Shown here one piece after another: positions 19,662 through 29,817 of a stretch of 64,000 nt of DNA. Origin of the DNA: Selaginella moellendorffii (taxonomy: Eukaryota > Streptophyta > Lycopodiopsida > Selaginellales > Selaginellaceae); the NCBI RefSeq assembly GCF_000143415.4, contig NW_003314405.1, positions 20,282 to 84,281 on the forward strand. Direction: 5' to 3'. The translations under genes and the position numbers were made by a program. Position 1 is the stretch's first letter, and each line of letters starts with the position of its first letter. Below the pieces are notes generated by a model. It was given only the letters and a program-made list of their open reading frames with translations, searched no databases and was not told the origin of the DNA.

Positions 19662-22600
19662 ACTCTAAAAATCTCACTTGCAAGAGGTTGCTTACCATAT
19701 CACCAAAGTTGTTAGTAACCTTGTGTAAAATTCATAGCTTCTCCTTAAATATCAATAATGGATTGTATTTCATTTTCATATCCAATATGGAAACATTTAT
19801 GAATGCCTTGTGGTACTAAGTATTTATCAAGTGACCACTTAATTTTAGATTCAATGTTTGTATTACAAAGAAAAAAAAGCAAGAGAAGGAATACTTGGAT
19901 TTTATGCTCCAAAAGTAATAAGAGTGAGAGTAGCACTTTTGGACTAACGAAAATATCCAAACCAAATAACACTTGAGATTCATAGATTGTCCTTGAAAGC
20001 CAAGATATCAACAAAAAGTAGTGATCACAAGAATAATAGGATAAGTGGTTGCATTTGAAATGTTGGAAATGAGTTGAGACTACATTCTCGAAATAAGTAC
20101 TATAAATAGAGAATGTTATTATTGTAGATTTGCATGTTTTGCAAAGGTGATACATACTTGTATGACATTTCTCCAAGAAAACCATAAATAATATCTAAAG
20201 AGTTTTGAGAAAAAACTTATCTTTCACATTTGTAATTTCCAAGTATCATGTATGTTGTATTTATATAGTTTCCTATACGAGCCACAATTTTCAAGATTGT
20301 GAATAAAAGTAGTAAGCCATTGTTTTTTAGGAGAACAATTCCTTGGAAAGCAATATCTAAAGCAAACTGTTAATAATTATCATTGCATTTCCAAGTGATG
20401 AATATGGTTAAGTGTTTGGATTGCCATTGAATAATCTAAGCCACATTTTGGTTGTAATGAGATTGGATATTATATGGTTAAAGTTAACCTTGGTGATATT
20501 TCCAATTTGAAGTGTTGACTTCTCATGATTGTCAAGAAAAAGTTTTGAACTTATTAATTTAAAATAATCTTGGTAAAACTTTAGAAGTTGGTCCCAAAAT
20601 TAATATTGAAATCTACAACAATTCTAATTATCAAATTTTTACCTATAACATGGAATCAACAATTGCATCTTTGGCTAAGGGAGTATACCCTTCAAAAAAA
20701 GTGAAGAACATCACAATCAAAAACTATATATTTAACAAGAAGTAAAAGAATGATTTTTCTAGAGAAGAGAAATGAATAAATTTATTGCATCCCCACTTAT
20801 TTTGTATTATATCTGTGAGCAAACTTTGATTAGCACAAGTTAAGAAACTATTCACTTGGTTGTAAGAGCACATCACACTACTCACTTGGCCATCTTAAAT
20901 GTAACTTTGGAAAAGTAGATTATAAAAGTTAATCAAGTTTTATTCACTCACCTATGAAAAACTTACGAGTGAAAGCATTTCACTCACTACATATTGAAAA
21001 GCAAAGAAAAAAAGTTGAAAGGAAGAGAGAGAAGTTGAAATTATACTTTTGCATTGAAGTAATTATAAACTCTTGAATTTGAAATTCCCGGGAAGTCACC
21101 TAACCCAAAGACACTTAACCCCAAATATCCCAAGACCTTTAACTGATTGGAAAAATGCTTGGAAAATAAAATGTATTTTTATTCATGAGCCCTTTCCCTC
21201 TATATTTGAACCCTATTAATTGTCTTTCAAGTTGTTCTCTTTAATTGTTTATAGTAATATCAATCCATTTATGGATAAGCTTGTGGTTTTGTAACTATAG
21301 ACAAAATTCTAGAACATAACACAAAACTTTACATCTCTAATCAAATAAAAAAGTGTGGAGTTAAATGAAGCTACAGTGAGTATCAACAATGGAAAAATTG
21401 TAGTAGCTAGAGTAAAATTGCCAAACTCTAGTGAGTAAGAATTTTTCTCTTGTCTTTTTCATATGGCAGGGTGACACTATGCGATTCAGATGAAGCATCC
21501 TCAGAAAGCCCAGGTAAACATAGTGAATTTCCACTTGCGTTGCAAGAATGCCTTGATTATAAGCACATCTTGCTGTTTTTCTTCAGGACTAGTACTTGTG
21601 ATCTTGCAAATTGCAATTAAAGTATTTCGATTTAGTCAGGTATAGTTGCCGCAAAACATCCTCCTCTGCTGCCGCCGCAGTGCAAGTGGCCAAGCAGCAC
21701 AAACATTCATTCCCAACAAACACTGATTAGTTTACTCGTTTTGAAACATTACCAGATAGATAGTGTGGTGCTGGATTCAGGGGAGGTGCTCGTAACAATC
21801 ACGAAAGTTCCAGTTTGACTCCAAACATCTCCCGTGTGATCTTCCACTTGCAAGCGATGTCTTGTTCTTCATGTATCAATCAAATGGAAGGGAAGTTGCT
21901 ACCTCCAAAACTCGTTTGTTTCTTCTACAACAGTGTCGATACGATACACGGAGTAAAAAAGGAATCAATCCAAAAAGAGGATGTCCGTAAGATCACTACA
22001 GCTTAACCTCACTCTCGCAACTTGGTTCGGTGGTCTCTTCATGGAGGAATCCATGGCAGAAAGAGAAGGATCGTCAAGTCCGAGCTTTTGCAAACGAGGG
22101 AGCGATCGAGCGAAACGACGGCTGCCGCACACTGTGGATTGATCGATAAGTCTCTAGCTGGAGACACGGAGAATCCACCGAGCATCTCGACAGGAACTTT
22201 CATGATCATCATCACGCGCTTCAAGCACGGCCTAGCTTAACATCAACGACTTTGGGCTTGGCAAAGTTCTTTATGTCTCTCTCTCTCTCTCTCTCTCTCT
22301 TGCTGCTTGCTCGTGGATTTTTTAACGAATTTCTTCGTCTTCCGTGTGCTGCCGGGCTTGAGGAAATCTGTCCGAGAAACTGGGCATGTATCTTGTTTCC
22401 AGTTTGGGTTGCTTCGGACGACTTTCGTGCCGGTCGCCGGAGGAAAAAGAATTGTCATGGAAAAAACAATGGAACCTGTAAGCGCTCTGGACAACACGTT
22501 AGCTCGTCACATCCTTGGCAAAAAGCTTAGACTTTGCTGGATGATCCGCGGCCTTGATCTCAGGCTAATGCCGTGTCAGCGAGAGGAATTTAAAGACTTT

Positions 22601-25206
22601 TCCAGTCGACAAGAAGTGGTGGAGTGATCGGGCAGTGATCCATCGACTTCGAGCAAAACATGACATGGATCGAATCGTCCGAGTCCGAGTAGAAAAAGAA
22701 AAAGGACGAGATGGAGATGGAGGGATCAAAGAAGTGGAGCGTGGCAAAGTCAATCAAAGCCAGTGCCATTTCTTTCTCTCCTCTCAGATTTTTGCGCTCT
22801 CTCTCTCTCCTTCAAACTTTCTGTGTGTTTCTTTGGCTGGCAACAAAAACAAAGGCCACACATGGGGAGCTAAAGAGGGAACATGGACTCCCAGCCAACA
22901 ATAAAAATAAGCATTTTGGGGGGGGGGGTGGGGCCAAAACCTCCTGTCACATGTGGACCACTGGCCGATTCCGGAATATTCTCCGGCAGTGAATATTTTA
23001 TTATTCGCGAGGGTTAGGGCACCGCCCGAGTAAAAGGTGTTGCAATAGAGTCAAACCAATAATGACACGATGTAAAACAGAAGAACTATTGTCATCCCCT
23101 TAGTTTTTGATTTCTAGGTTTAGCTACAGTGGCGTTCTCTCTTTTATTCTCTTTAACAAAGCCCAATGAATGGAGTTTCAAACGTCGTACCCCACGTACT
23201 CTACGCGGGGTTGGTTGTCACGTAGAGGTGATCATGAGGAAGCACTACCAAGGATTGGAGGCGTATAATAAACTAGAGAGAGGCGTATGGTAGCGGTGAA
23301 GGCGTAGAGCGTACGGTGGCGGGTTCGAGTCCGGCGACGAGACCGCCGGTCCGTGGCTCGAGTCCGGCTCGGCGCGGCATCCGCTGGTCCGGGTTCGAGC
23401 CCGGCGTCCCCCAGTGGTCCATTTGATGACCCAAACTGGATTCCGACAAACTGGCAGCTTGGACAAAAGTGATTTAAATTCGGGGAGCTGCTAAATCTGG
23501 CAACAAACCGGTTAGCTAAATTTGAGGCAGATAGCTAAATTGGCCGTAAGCCCGAAGGGCTGAAAAGGGCGTCCACGGTGGCTGGATTGTATATCCAGAT
23601 GTAGCTGTGCCACGTGTCAAAAAGCCAGTGGACTTCCATGTCATAACCCGACCTGGGGGGAATTGTACGGCATTTGGATGGATAGCTATTAGCTAGTAGT
23701 TGGCTATGGCGAGGGGCGCTGCGCCTTTGCTCTTCTCTCTCTCGCCGAGCAAAGCGGGGATCTTGATGCGCTAGGGCATCGATTCTCGTTGATCGTGTTG
23801 GCAGCGCCTCGCAGCGGTGGCGGCATTGGGATTGTGACGCTTGCCCGGGCAATGTGTCGAATTTGAAGGCGCTGCGCCACTGTGTCACGGGCGCGATCGG
23901 CGAGCGCAGCGCGCGTCGACGGGGCATCGATGGAGCTAGGTAATCACACAAGGGGCTCGCGCTGAATCGAGCTTTTTCCTTCTTTCTCTCTGCTTCCCGT
24001 GATCTTCCTCGCTTTTCCCATTCGATCCTCGGCTTTCCATGGCGAATTGGAGGTAATCGCTCCGAAATATTCCCTCCTCTCGGAAGCGCTTGCTCGAAAT
24101 ATTTCCACTCCGATCGATCCGCAAGATGGAGCTCCACGGCGGCGACCCGGATCTCTGCTATGGCCTGGACGTGGATCTTGTGGGAGACAACGATGGAGGC
24201 CTGGGCGAGACGGTCGTCCAGGATCACGAGGATTTCAGCGACGACGACATGGACGTGGACGAGCTGGAGAAGAGGATTTGGAACGATCGGCTGCGGCTCA
24301 AGCGGATCAAGGACAAGCAAAAGGCCAGGGTCAACAACGCATTCTCCTCGAATCACTCGAATCACAGCAGCCATGGGCAGCAGCAGCAGCAGCAGCAGCA
24401 GCATCACGACGGCCCAGCAGCGCAGCACCAGAATCTGGGCAATCTCCCCAAGCACAAGCAATCCCAGGAGCAAGCCCGGCGGAAGAAGATGTCGCGAGCC
24501 CAGGACGGGATCCTCAAGTACATGCTCAAGATGATGGAGGTCTGCAAAGCCCAAGGATTCGTCTATGGCATCATCCCCGAGAAGGGTAAGCCAGTGAGCG
24601 GCGCCAGCGACAACATCCGCGCGTGGTGGAAGGAGAAGGTCCGCTTCGATCGGAACGGCCCCGCCGCCATCGCCAAGTACGAGGCGGAGCACGGCATCTG
24701 CTCCAGATCCGGCGGAGGCGCTGGCCAGCTCTCCGCCGCCGCCCCGACGCCACACACTCTCCAGGAGCTCCAGGACACCACCCTCGGATCGCTTCTCTCG
24801 GCGCTAATGCAGCACTGCGATCCACCCCAGCGGAGGTACCCGCTGGAGAAAGGGGTGGCGCCGCCGTGGTGGCCGAGCGGCGACGAGGAGTGGTGGCCCG
24901 AGCTTGGGCTTCCAAAGGGGCAGGGGCCGCCGCCGTATAAGAAGCCCCATGATCTCAAGAAGGTGTGGAAGGTTGGAGTTCTCACTGCGGTGATCCGACA
25001 CATGTCCCCGGATATCGGGAAGATCAGGAAGCTCGTGAGGCAGTCCAAGTGCTTGCAAGACAAGATGACTGCCAAGGAGAGCGCGACGTGGATCTCGGTG
25101 CTCAACCAGGAGGAGGCGCTGGCGAGGCAGTGCTCGGGGAATTTGATCGGGCAGCAGCAGCAGCAGCAGAACCACCACCACCACCATAGCCAGGTGATTG
25201 TGATGA
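19662..25206 (+). repeat. Direct segmental duplication, copy B (partner 1-5371)
   Basis: Collinear with 1-5371, and containing the intact EIN3-like gene's upstream region and first 1.08 kb of CDS. It retains segments lost from copy A, for example the stretch near 20690-20720, the 26 nt near 24780-24810, and the codons needed for a continuous frame. Homology ends at 25206 within the CDS, where copy A switches to filler. Confidence 0.9.
23288..23332 (+). other. tRNA-like internal promoter pair, copy B
   Basis: This is the counterpart of 3568-3612. The A-box-like motif TGGTAGCGGTGA (23288-23299) and the consensus B-box GGTTCGAGTCC (23322-23332) are both retained with identical spacing, about 800 bp upstream of the EIN3-like start codon. 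Confidence 0.35.
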
Positions 25207-26660
25207 GCAACGGGATGGTGATCTCCGGCTCGCAGATCCAGCAGGCCGCCACTGGCGGCAACAACAGTGAAGGGAGCAACGGTCTGGCGCTGAGCAGTAC
25301 GAGCGAGTACGACGTGGATGGATTCGATGGCTCGCTCAACGTTGTCTCGTGCGAGGATGATCCAGCCGAGGTCAATGGGCCGCCAGCTTTCGTTGGATCG
25401 AGTGGTGGTCGTGGGGGATCCGGTGCTGCCACTGCCACCACGGCCAACGTGAGTGTGGTGAGTGGGGAGCTTGCGGACGTTGTTCTTCACCAGCGGCAGC
25501 AGGAGAGTAAGATCATGTCGCAGCAGCAGCATCACAATCACATGGTGGTGGATCATCAGCAGGACGAGAGCTGGAACAAGCGGAGGATCCCGAGGCTGGT
25601 AGGGAGTCTGAGCAGTAATCTGGGAGGAGACAACGTGAACCGAGCGTTCCTTTGCCAGTACGAGGACTGCCGCCATCACGACCTCAAGTTCGCGTTTGGG
25701 GACAGGAGCTTGAGGAACATCCACCAGAGCAGCTGCCCGCACAGGCCGGAAGCGAAGTGTGTCAGTGTGATCCACGCCGGGAATGGGAGTCAGCACCAGA
25801 ATCACATCCATGGCTTTGGCAGTCAAGCGCCAGCCTCGGTGGCGGCGGCGTCGGCGGCGACGACAAGCGCCTTAATCGCGGGGCAGCAGCAAGACAACAA
25901 AGCCGGCTTGTTTCAATCCGCGATCCTGTCAGCCGAGGATCTCTCGCATCCTCCACAGGCCCAAGCAGCACTGCTTGCGTCCAGCAATGGCACCACCACC
26001 CCCGCCACCACCATCACCACCACCGGCACAGCCACCACCGCCAGCAATAGCAGCCAGCCACTTCACGAGCTGCTACTGGGGATTTACGGTGGCAGCACCG
26101 CGGGGCTCCAGCTCCAGCAGCTGGTGGAAGCCATCGACCACAAGCTCGGCGATCATCACTTTGGCGATGGTGGCGGTGGCGGCGGCATGGATCATGGTTT
26201 TAGCGGCCTGGGATTTGCTCTTGGCAGTAACAACGCCGCCGCCGCCGCGAGCAACAGTCACAGTAGAGTGACGGTTTTGGATCCGGGACGCGGTCTACAG
26301 CAGCAGCAGCATCATCATCACGAGCATCGGATGGATCACAAGTTGTTTAGCGGAGTTGCGAATCATCACCAGCACCATCACCATCAACAGCACCATCAAC
26401 AGCAGCAGCAGCAGCAGCACAATCGCCAGCACCACCACCAGCAGCAGCCACAATTCGAGGCTCCTCCTCCTCCTCCACCGCCATCGCACCACCACCACCA
26501 TCATCACGTACTGGGAGAGAATCTGGTGCTTCACAACGCCGTGCAGGCCTACGTCCCAGCGGCGAGCTTGAATCTGGCCATGGACAACTCGAGAATGCTG
26601 TGCCGGGGAGCTTCGCACGAGATCATCACGGACGAGCCGATCTGGTACTTCGGAGCTTGA
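24126..26660 (+). CDS. EIN3/EIL ethylene-response transcription factor, 844 aa
   Basis: EIN3-like proteins are nuclear DNA-binding regulators at the end of the ethylene pathway, normally stabilised when EIN2 signals and degraded through EBF F-box proteins. Features in order: acidic N-terminus with [17 protein letters not shown]; basic [10 protein letters not shown]; the plant-specific DNA-binding core including [73 protein letters not shown] and [20 protein letters not shown]; then a long Ser-, Gln- and His-rich C-terminal half with several poly-Q and poly-H runs. I chose ATG 24126 (GCAAGATGG) because the upstream in-frame ATG at 24090 lies in a 5'-leader-like sequence. No intron is needed. 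At 844 aa it is longer than typical EIN3 (about 600-630 aa), mostly from low-complexity expansion. A broken partial copy lies at 4366-5371. Confidence 0.95.
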   Translation: MELHGGDPDLCYGLDVDLVGDNDGGLGETVVQDHEDFSDDDMDVDELEKRIWNDRLRLKRIKDKQKARVNNAFSSNHSNHSSHGQQQQQQQQHHDGPAAQHQNLGNLPKHKQSQEQARRKKMSRAQDGILKYMLKMMEVCKAQGFVYGIIPEKGKPVSGASDNIRAWWKEKVRFDRNGPAAIAKYEAEHGICSRSGGGAGQLSAAAPTPHTLQELQDTTLGSLLSALMQHCDPPQRRYPLEKGVAPPWWPSGDEEWWPELGLPKGQGPPPYKKPHDLKKVWKVGVLTAVIRHMSPDIGKIRKLVRQSKCLQDKMTAKESATWISVLNQEEALARQCSGNLIGQQQQQQNHHHHHSQVIVMSNGMVISGSQIQQAATGGNNSEGSNGLALSSTSEYDVDGFDGSLNVVSCEDDPAEVNGPPAFVGSSGGRGGSGAATATTANVSVVSGELADVVLHQRQQESKIMSQQQHHNHMVVDHQQDESWNKRRIPRLVGSLSSNLGGDNVNRAFLCQYEDCRHHDLKFAFGDRSLRNIHQSSCPHRPEAKCVSVIHAGNGSQHQNHIHGFGSQAPASVAAASAATTSALIAGQQQDNKAGLFQSAILSAEDLSHPPQAQAALLASSNGTTTPATTITTTGTATTASNSSQPLHELLLGIYGGSTAGLQLQQLVEAIDHKLGDHHFGDGGGGGGMDHGFSGLGFALGSNNAAAAASNSHSRVTVLDPGRGLQQQQHHHHEHRMDHKLFSGVANHHQHHHHQQHHQQQQQQQHNRQHHHQQQPQFEAPPPPPPPSHHHHHHHVLGENLVLHNAVQAYVPAASLNLAMDNSRMLCRGASHEIITDEPIWYFGA

Positions 26661-26822
26661 CGAGATCGAGAGAGGCATAGATTAAAAAAAAACACCATCG
26701 CCAAGATCGTCCCGCCAACTTTTGGGAAGAATGGAGAGTGTCAAGTTATAAACCACACACGAAACGCTTTTTCCTGTGCTTAGTGTTTGTATAATGTATT
26801 GTTCTCGATTTAATCTCCATAG

Positions 26823-27090
26823 CCATCCTCCATAGCCAAGAGCTCCAAGAAAAGCTTTGGAGATCTCTCTCATCCTCCATAGCCAAAAGCTCGTTCAGAG
26901 GGAATCATCGAAACAGAGCTTTCTTTTTGGAGATCTCTCTGTTGCTAAAAGCCATCCTCCATAGCCAAAAGCTCGTTTAGAGGGAATCATCGAAACAAAA
27001 GCTTTCTTTTTGGAGATCTCTCTCTCATCCTCCATAGCCAGGAGCTCGTCTAGCGTGAAACAAAGATTAAAAGCTTACTTTTTGGAGATG
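26823..27090. repeat. Short tandem repeat, about 50-80 bp units
   Basis: Four imperfect units begin with CATCCTCCATAGCCA at about 26824, 26871, 26953 and 27028. They share AAGCTCGTTTAGAGGGAATC and CTTTTTGGAGATCTCTCT. They lie just after the EIN3-like stop codon, so they may fall in its 3' UTR. A related CCTCCATAGCCA motif occurs near 56831 after the KCS gene. Confidence 0.8.
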
Positions 27091-27655
27091 TAAGTGTGCT
27101 CCTCGCTCGTGGTTGTAGGTCTTAGTCGCGATCTTAACCGCGTTGATGATGGTTTTACGTACGCTCAAATCTGGGCGATGGCGAGCACTTTCTCGTCGGT
27201 GCACTTCACCCGGCTGGGATTTTTCCAAACGGAAAAAATTCGAACAGAAGCAACGAACTCTGTGCGAGCGAGAGTGCGAGAGCGAAGTGGTAGTAGTAGA
27301 TCTCCTTACGCTTGGCATTCTCGATCGAGCCCCTGGAAAGGCGAGCACTTAGAGAAACTAGAAAAGAATGCGAAGTGGAGAAGAAAGAAAAGCTTACTTA
27401 AATGGAGAGGAGACGAAGGAAGCAGCGAGCGTGCTTGTGCTGTTTTGTTTGCTCCGCTGAATAAGCTTGGCGCTCTGACCACAGCCACAGGCACACATGT
27501 AGTGCTCGCTCGTTTGCTCCGGACAGGCAGCCAACCATGTGGCCGAGACGCAGCGCCCAATCCAGGCCTAGCACCTGTGGAAGTTTCACGGCATTGTTTT
27601 TGCTTTCCCTCTGTTCTTGGCTCTTCCTCCTTGTCTTCCTGTTCTTGATGACTTC
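27091..27655. other. Intergenic, no gene seen
   Basis: Frames are open here on both strands by chance. I see no family motif or consistent splice structure. It separates the EIN3-like 3' repeats from the repeats behind the TyrRS gene. Confidence 0.5.
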
Positions 27656-28380
27656 GCTGCGAGGATAACTTAACTGATCCACAGTCCGTGTCGCTTCTCT
27701 CGCGATCCAGATCCAGACTGACTTTGCGAGTAGCTTAACCGATGCCGTGTTGTTCGCTTGTTTGTAACTTTCCTCCTCCCTGATGATTACTTAACGACCA
27801 TCTTCTCGAGACTGAACGGACAATCTCCTCGTTTCCTGTTCACCGAAGTACTGACTTTGAGAGAAAACTTGCGCAAAAACTTGCTTTTCCTGTAACCGGA
27901 TCCTGACGGGATCGCTCTCCCGTGACTGAACTTAACCGATCGAGACGATCATCTTGTTCTTCGTACTTCCTTTCCCTGTGGCCGACTAGATGAAAAATCT
28001 AGTCAACCATCTCAAAGTACCGACTATGAGAGAAACTTGCGCAAACACTTGCACTGGATCCTCAGAAACTCGCTCTCCCGTGACTGGCTTCGCAAAGAAC
28101 TTAACCACCATCTTGTTCTTCGTCCGTCCTTTCCCTGTGGCCGATTACGCGAGCGGGGAGCTTAGACACCATCTCAAAGTACTGACCTTAGCGAGAAACT
28201 TGGTCGACCATCGACTGTAACAGGATCCCGACAAGCTCGCTCTCCCGTGACTGGCCTCACGAAGAACTTAACCGATCGAGACGACCGCCGACTACGAGGA
28301 GCTTGAAAAATCTAGACAACCATCTCGTTCTTGTGACTGACTTCGCGAGGATCTTAACCAATCCGGACGACCATCTTGTT
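27656..28380 (-). repeat. Tandem copies related to the TyrRS gene 3' end
   Basis: Four to five diverged units of about 150-175 bp share CGCTCTCCCGTGACTG, a CTTAACCGATCGAGACGA or CTTAACCA core, CATCTTGTTCTTCGT, and TCCCTGTGGCCGA. On the minus strand the core encodes a variant of the synthetase C-terminus: the unit near 27930-27965 reads KNKMIVSIG then stop, against KNKMVVRIG then stop in the gene at 28354. The gene's own terminal codons are thus the first unit of the array. Confidence 0.8.
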
Positions 28381-29769
28381 CTTCTTTCCTGCCGAAAGTA
28401 GCAGCATCTTGCCATCGATGATATCCGACTCCGCCACGAGCAATCTCTCGTCGTCCACCTTCGCGTTGTTCATGTAGATGCCACCTTGTTTGATGAGGCG
28501 ACGAGCAACAGCTTTGCTCGGAGCGAGGCCGCAGCTGACGCACAGATCCACCACGGGGCCGACGACGACGGACGAGTCGAGCGTGCACGACGGTACGTCT
28601 CTGGAGATGGCCTCGATCGCTGTCCAGTCCAGCGTCGTGGTGCTTCCAGGAGACAGTGCCTGTGTGACTTTCAGAGCCTCCTCCAAGCCATCTTCTCCAT
28701 GCACGAACCTCGTCACTTCTTCCGCCAGCCTTCTCTGAGCAGTGTTGGCGACGTACCCCGGCTCGGACATGGATTTCTCCAGCGCCTCGATCTCCTCCAG
28801 CTCCACAAACGTGAGCATTCTCAGCATCTTGATCACGTCCGAGTCGGGTGTCGCAAAGAGGTGCTGGTAGAAGTGATACGGCGATAGGAACTTCGACGAG
28901 AGCCACACCGCGCCACCTTCCGATTTTCCGAACTTGGTTCCATCGCTCTTGACGAGAAGTGGAAAAGTGAGGCCGTAGGCATCGTCTCGTTGCAAGAGCT
29001 TGCGTACCAAGTCGATTCCAGCAGTTATATTCCCCCACTGATCGCTGCCACCGATCTGGACCGAAACGCCATTGCTTTTGTAGAGATGAACGAAGTCGTA
29101 GCCTTGCAGTAGCTGATACGTAAACTCCGTGAAGCTGATACCTTCTTCCGAGGCCAGCCTTCTCTTCACACTCTCCTTTGCAACCATCGTTCCAACCCGA
29201 GCAAACTTTCCAACATCCCGCAAGAACTCGAGCAAGCTAAACTCCTTCCACCAGTCGTAATTGTTGAGCACAACAGCCTTTTGCTGCAAGATCTCCGTGA
29301 GAAGAGCTTGGATTCCCTGCGTGTTCTTCTCGATCGTAGCTTCATCCATGACAGGTCTCTCAGCACTCTTTCCCGATGGGTCGCCTATTCTTCCAGTCGC
29401 ACCACCTAAAAGAGCCACGGTCTCGTGACCACACCGCTGGAACCACTCGAGTACCACAATTCCCAGCAAGTTTCCCAGGTGCAAGCTCTCCGCTGTGGGG
29501 TCGAAGCCGCAGTACACCTTGATGGGTTTCTCGTCGCATGCCTTCTTCAAGCTCTCGCCAGCAATCGACTCGACAAGTCCCCTCTGCTCTAGAATTTCCA
29601 CCACATTCCTCCTACAGCGAACGCTACTCGAGCTGGAGCTGTGGCTGAAAATCCCCGAGAAGCTGCTGCTGACCAGTGCCGGAAAGTGGCAAGAGCTGCT
29701 GCTAGTGACAAACCCGGCACTCCTGCTCAAGGCGACATAGCCAGACGCTAGCTCCATAGCTATATCCAT
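28354..29769 (-). CDS. Organellar tyrosyl-tRNA synthetase, 471 aa, intronless
   Basis: The enzyme charges tRNA-Tyr and is of the bacterial type. It shows a class I signature GFDPTAESLHLGN (HLGN as the HIGH equivalent), GGATGRIGDPSGKS, the tyrosine-site region IGGSDQWGNITAGI, and KFGKS as the KMSKS equivalent. A C-terminal S4-type RNA-binding domain follows, beginning near AVARRLIKQGG and ending in KNKMVVRIG. The Ser-rich N-terminal 45 or so residues look like a plastid or mitochondrial targeting peptide. Length fits bacterial-type enzymes plus presequence. The frame is uninterrupted. It begins 48 bp after the 2-isopropylmalate synthase stop on the same strand. The 3' end grades into tandem copies of itself. 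Confidence 0.93.
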   Translation of the reverse strand: MDIAMELASGYVALSRSAGFVTSSSSCHFPALVSSSFSGIFSHSSSSSSVRCRRNVVEILEQRGLVESIAGESLKKACDEKPIKVYCGFDPTAESLHLGNLLGIVVLEWFQRCGHETVALLGGATGRIGDPSGKSAERPVMDEATIEKNTQGIQALLTEILQQKAVVLNNYDWWKEFSLLEFLRDVGKFARVGTMVAKESVKRRLASEEGISFTEFTYQLLQGYDFVHLYKSNGVSVQIGGSDQWGNITAGIDLVRKLLQRDDAYGLTFPLLVKSDGTKFGKSEGGAVWLSSKFLSPYHFYQHLFATPDSDVIKMLRMLTFVELEEIEALEKSMSEPGYVANTAQRRLAEEVTRFVHGEDGLEEALKVTQALSPGSTTTLDWTAIEAISRDVPSCTLDSSVVVGPVVDLCVSCGLAPSKAVARRLIKQGGIYMNNAKVDDERLLVAESDIIDGKMLLLSAGKKNKMVVRIG

Positions 29770-29817
29770 GGATTAAATCTTGCAAAACTGTACAGCTACC
29801 GTTGGGATAAGTTATCT

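Noticed and set aside
23535-24755. 406-codon minus-strand frame over the EIN3-like 5' region
   Set aside because: Antisense shadow of the GC-rich, repeat-rich EIN3 coding strand; composition is low-complexity and no family motif appears.
24563-25826. Long antisense frames opposite the EIN3 DNA-binding domain
   Set aside because: Shadows produced by CAG/CAC repeats and biased codon use.
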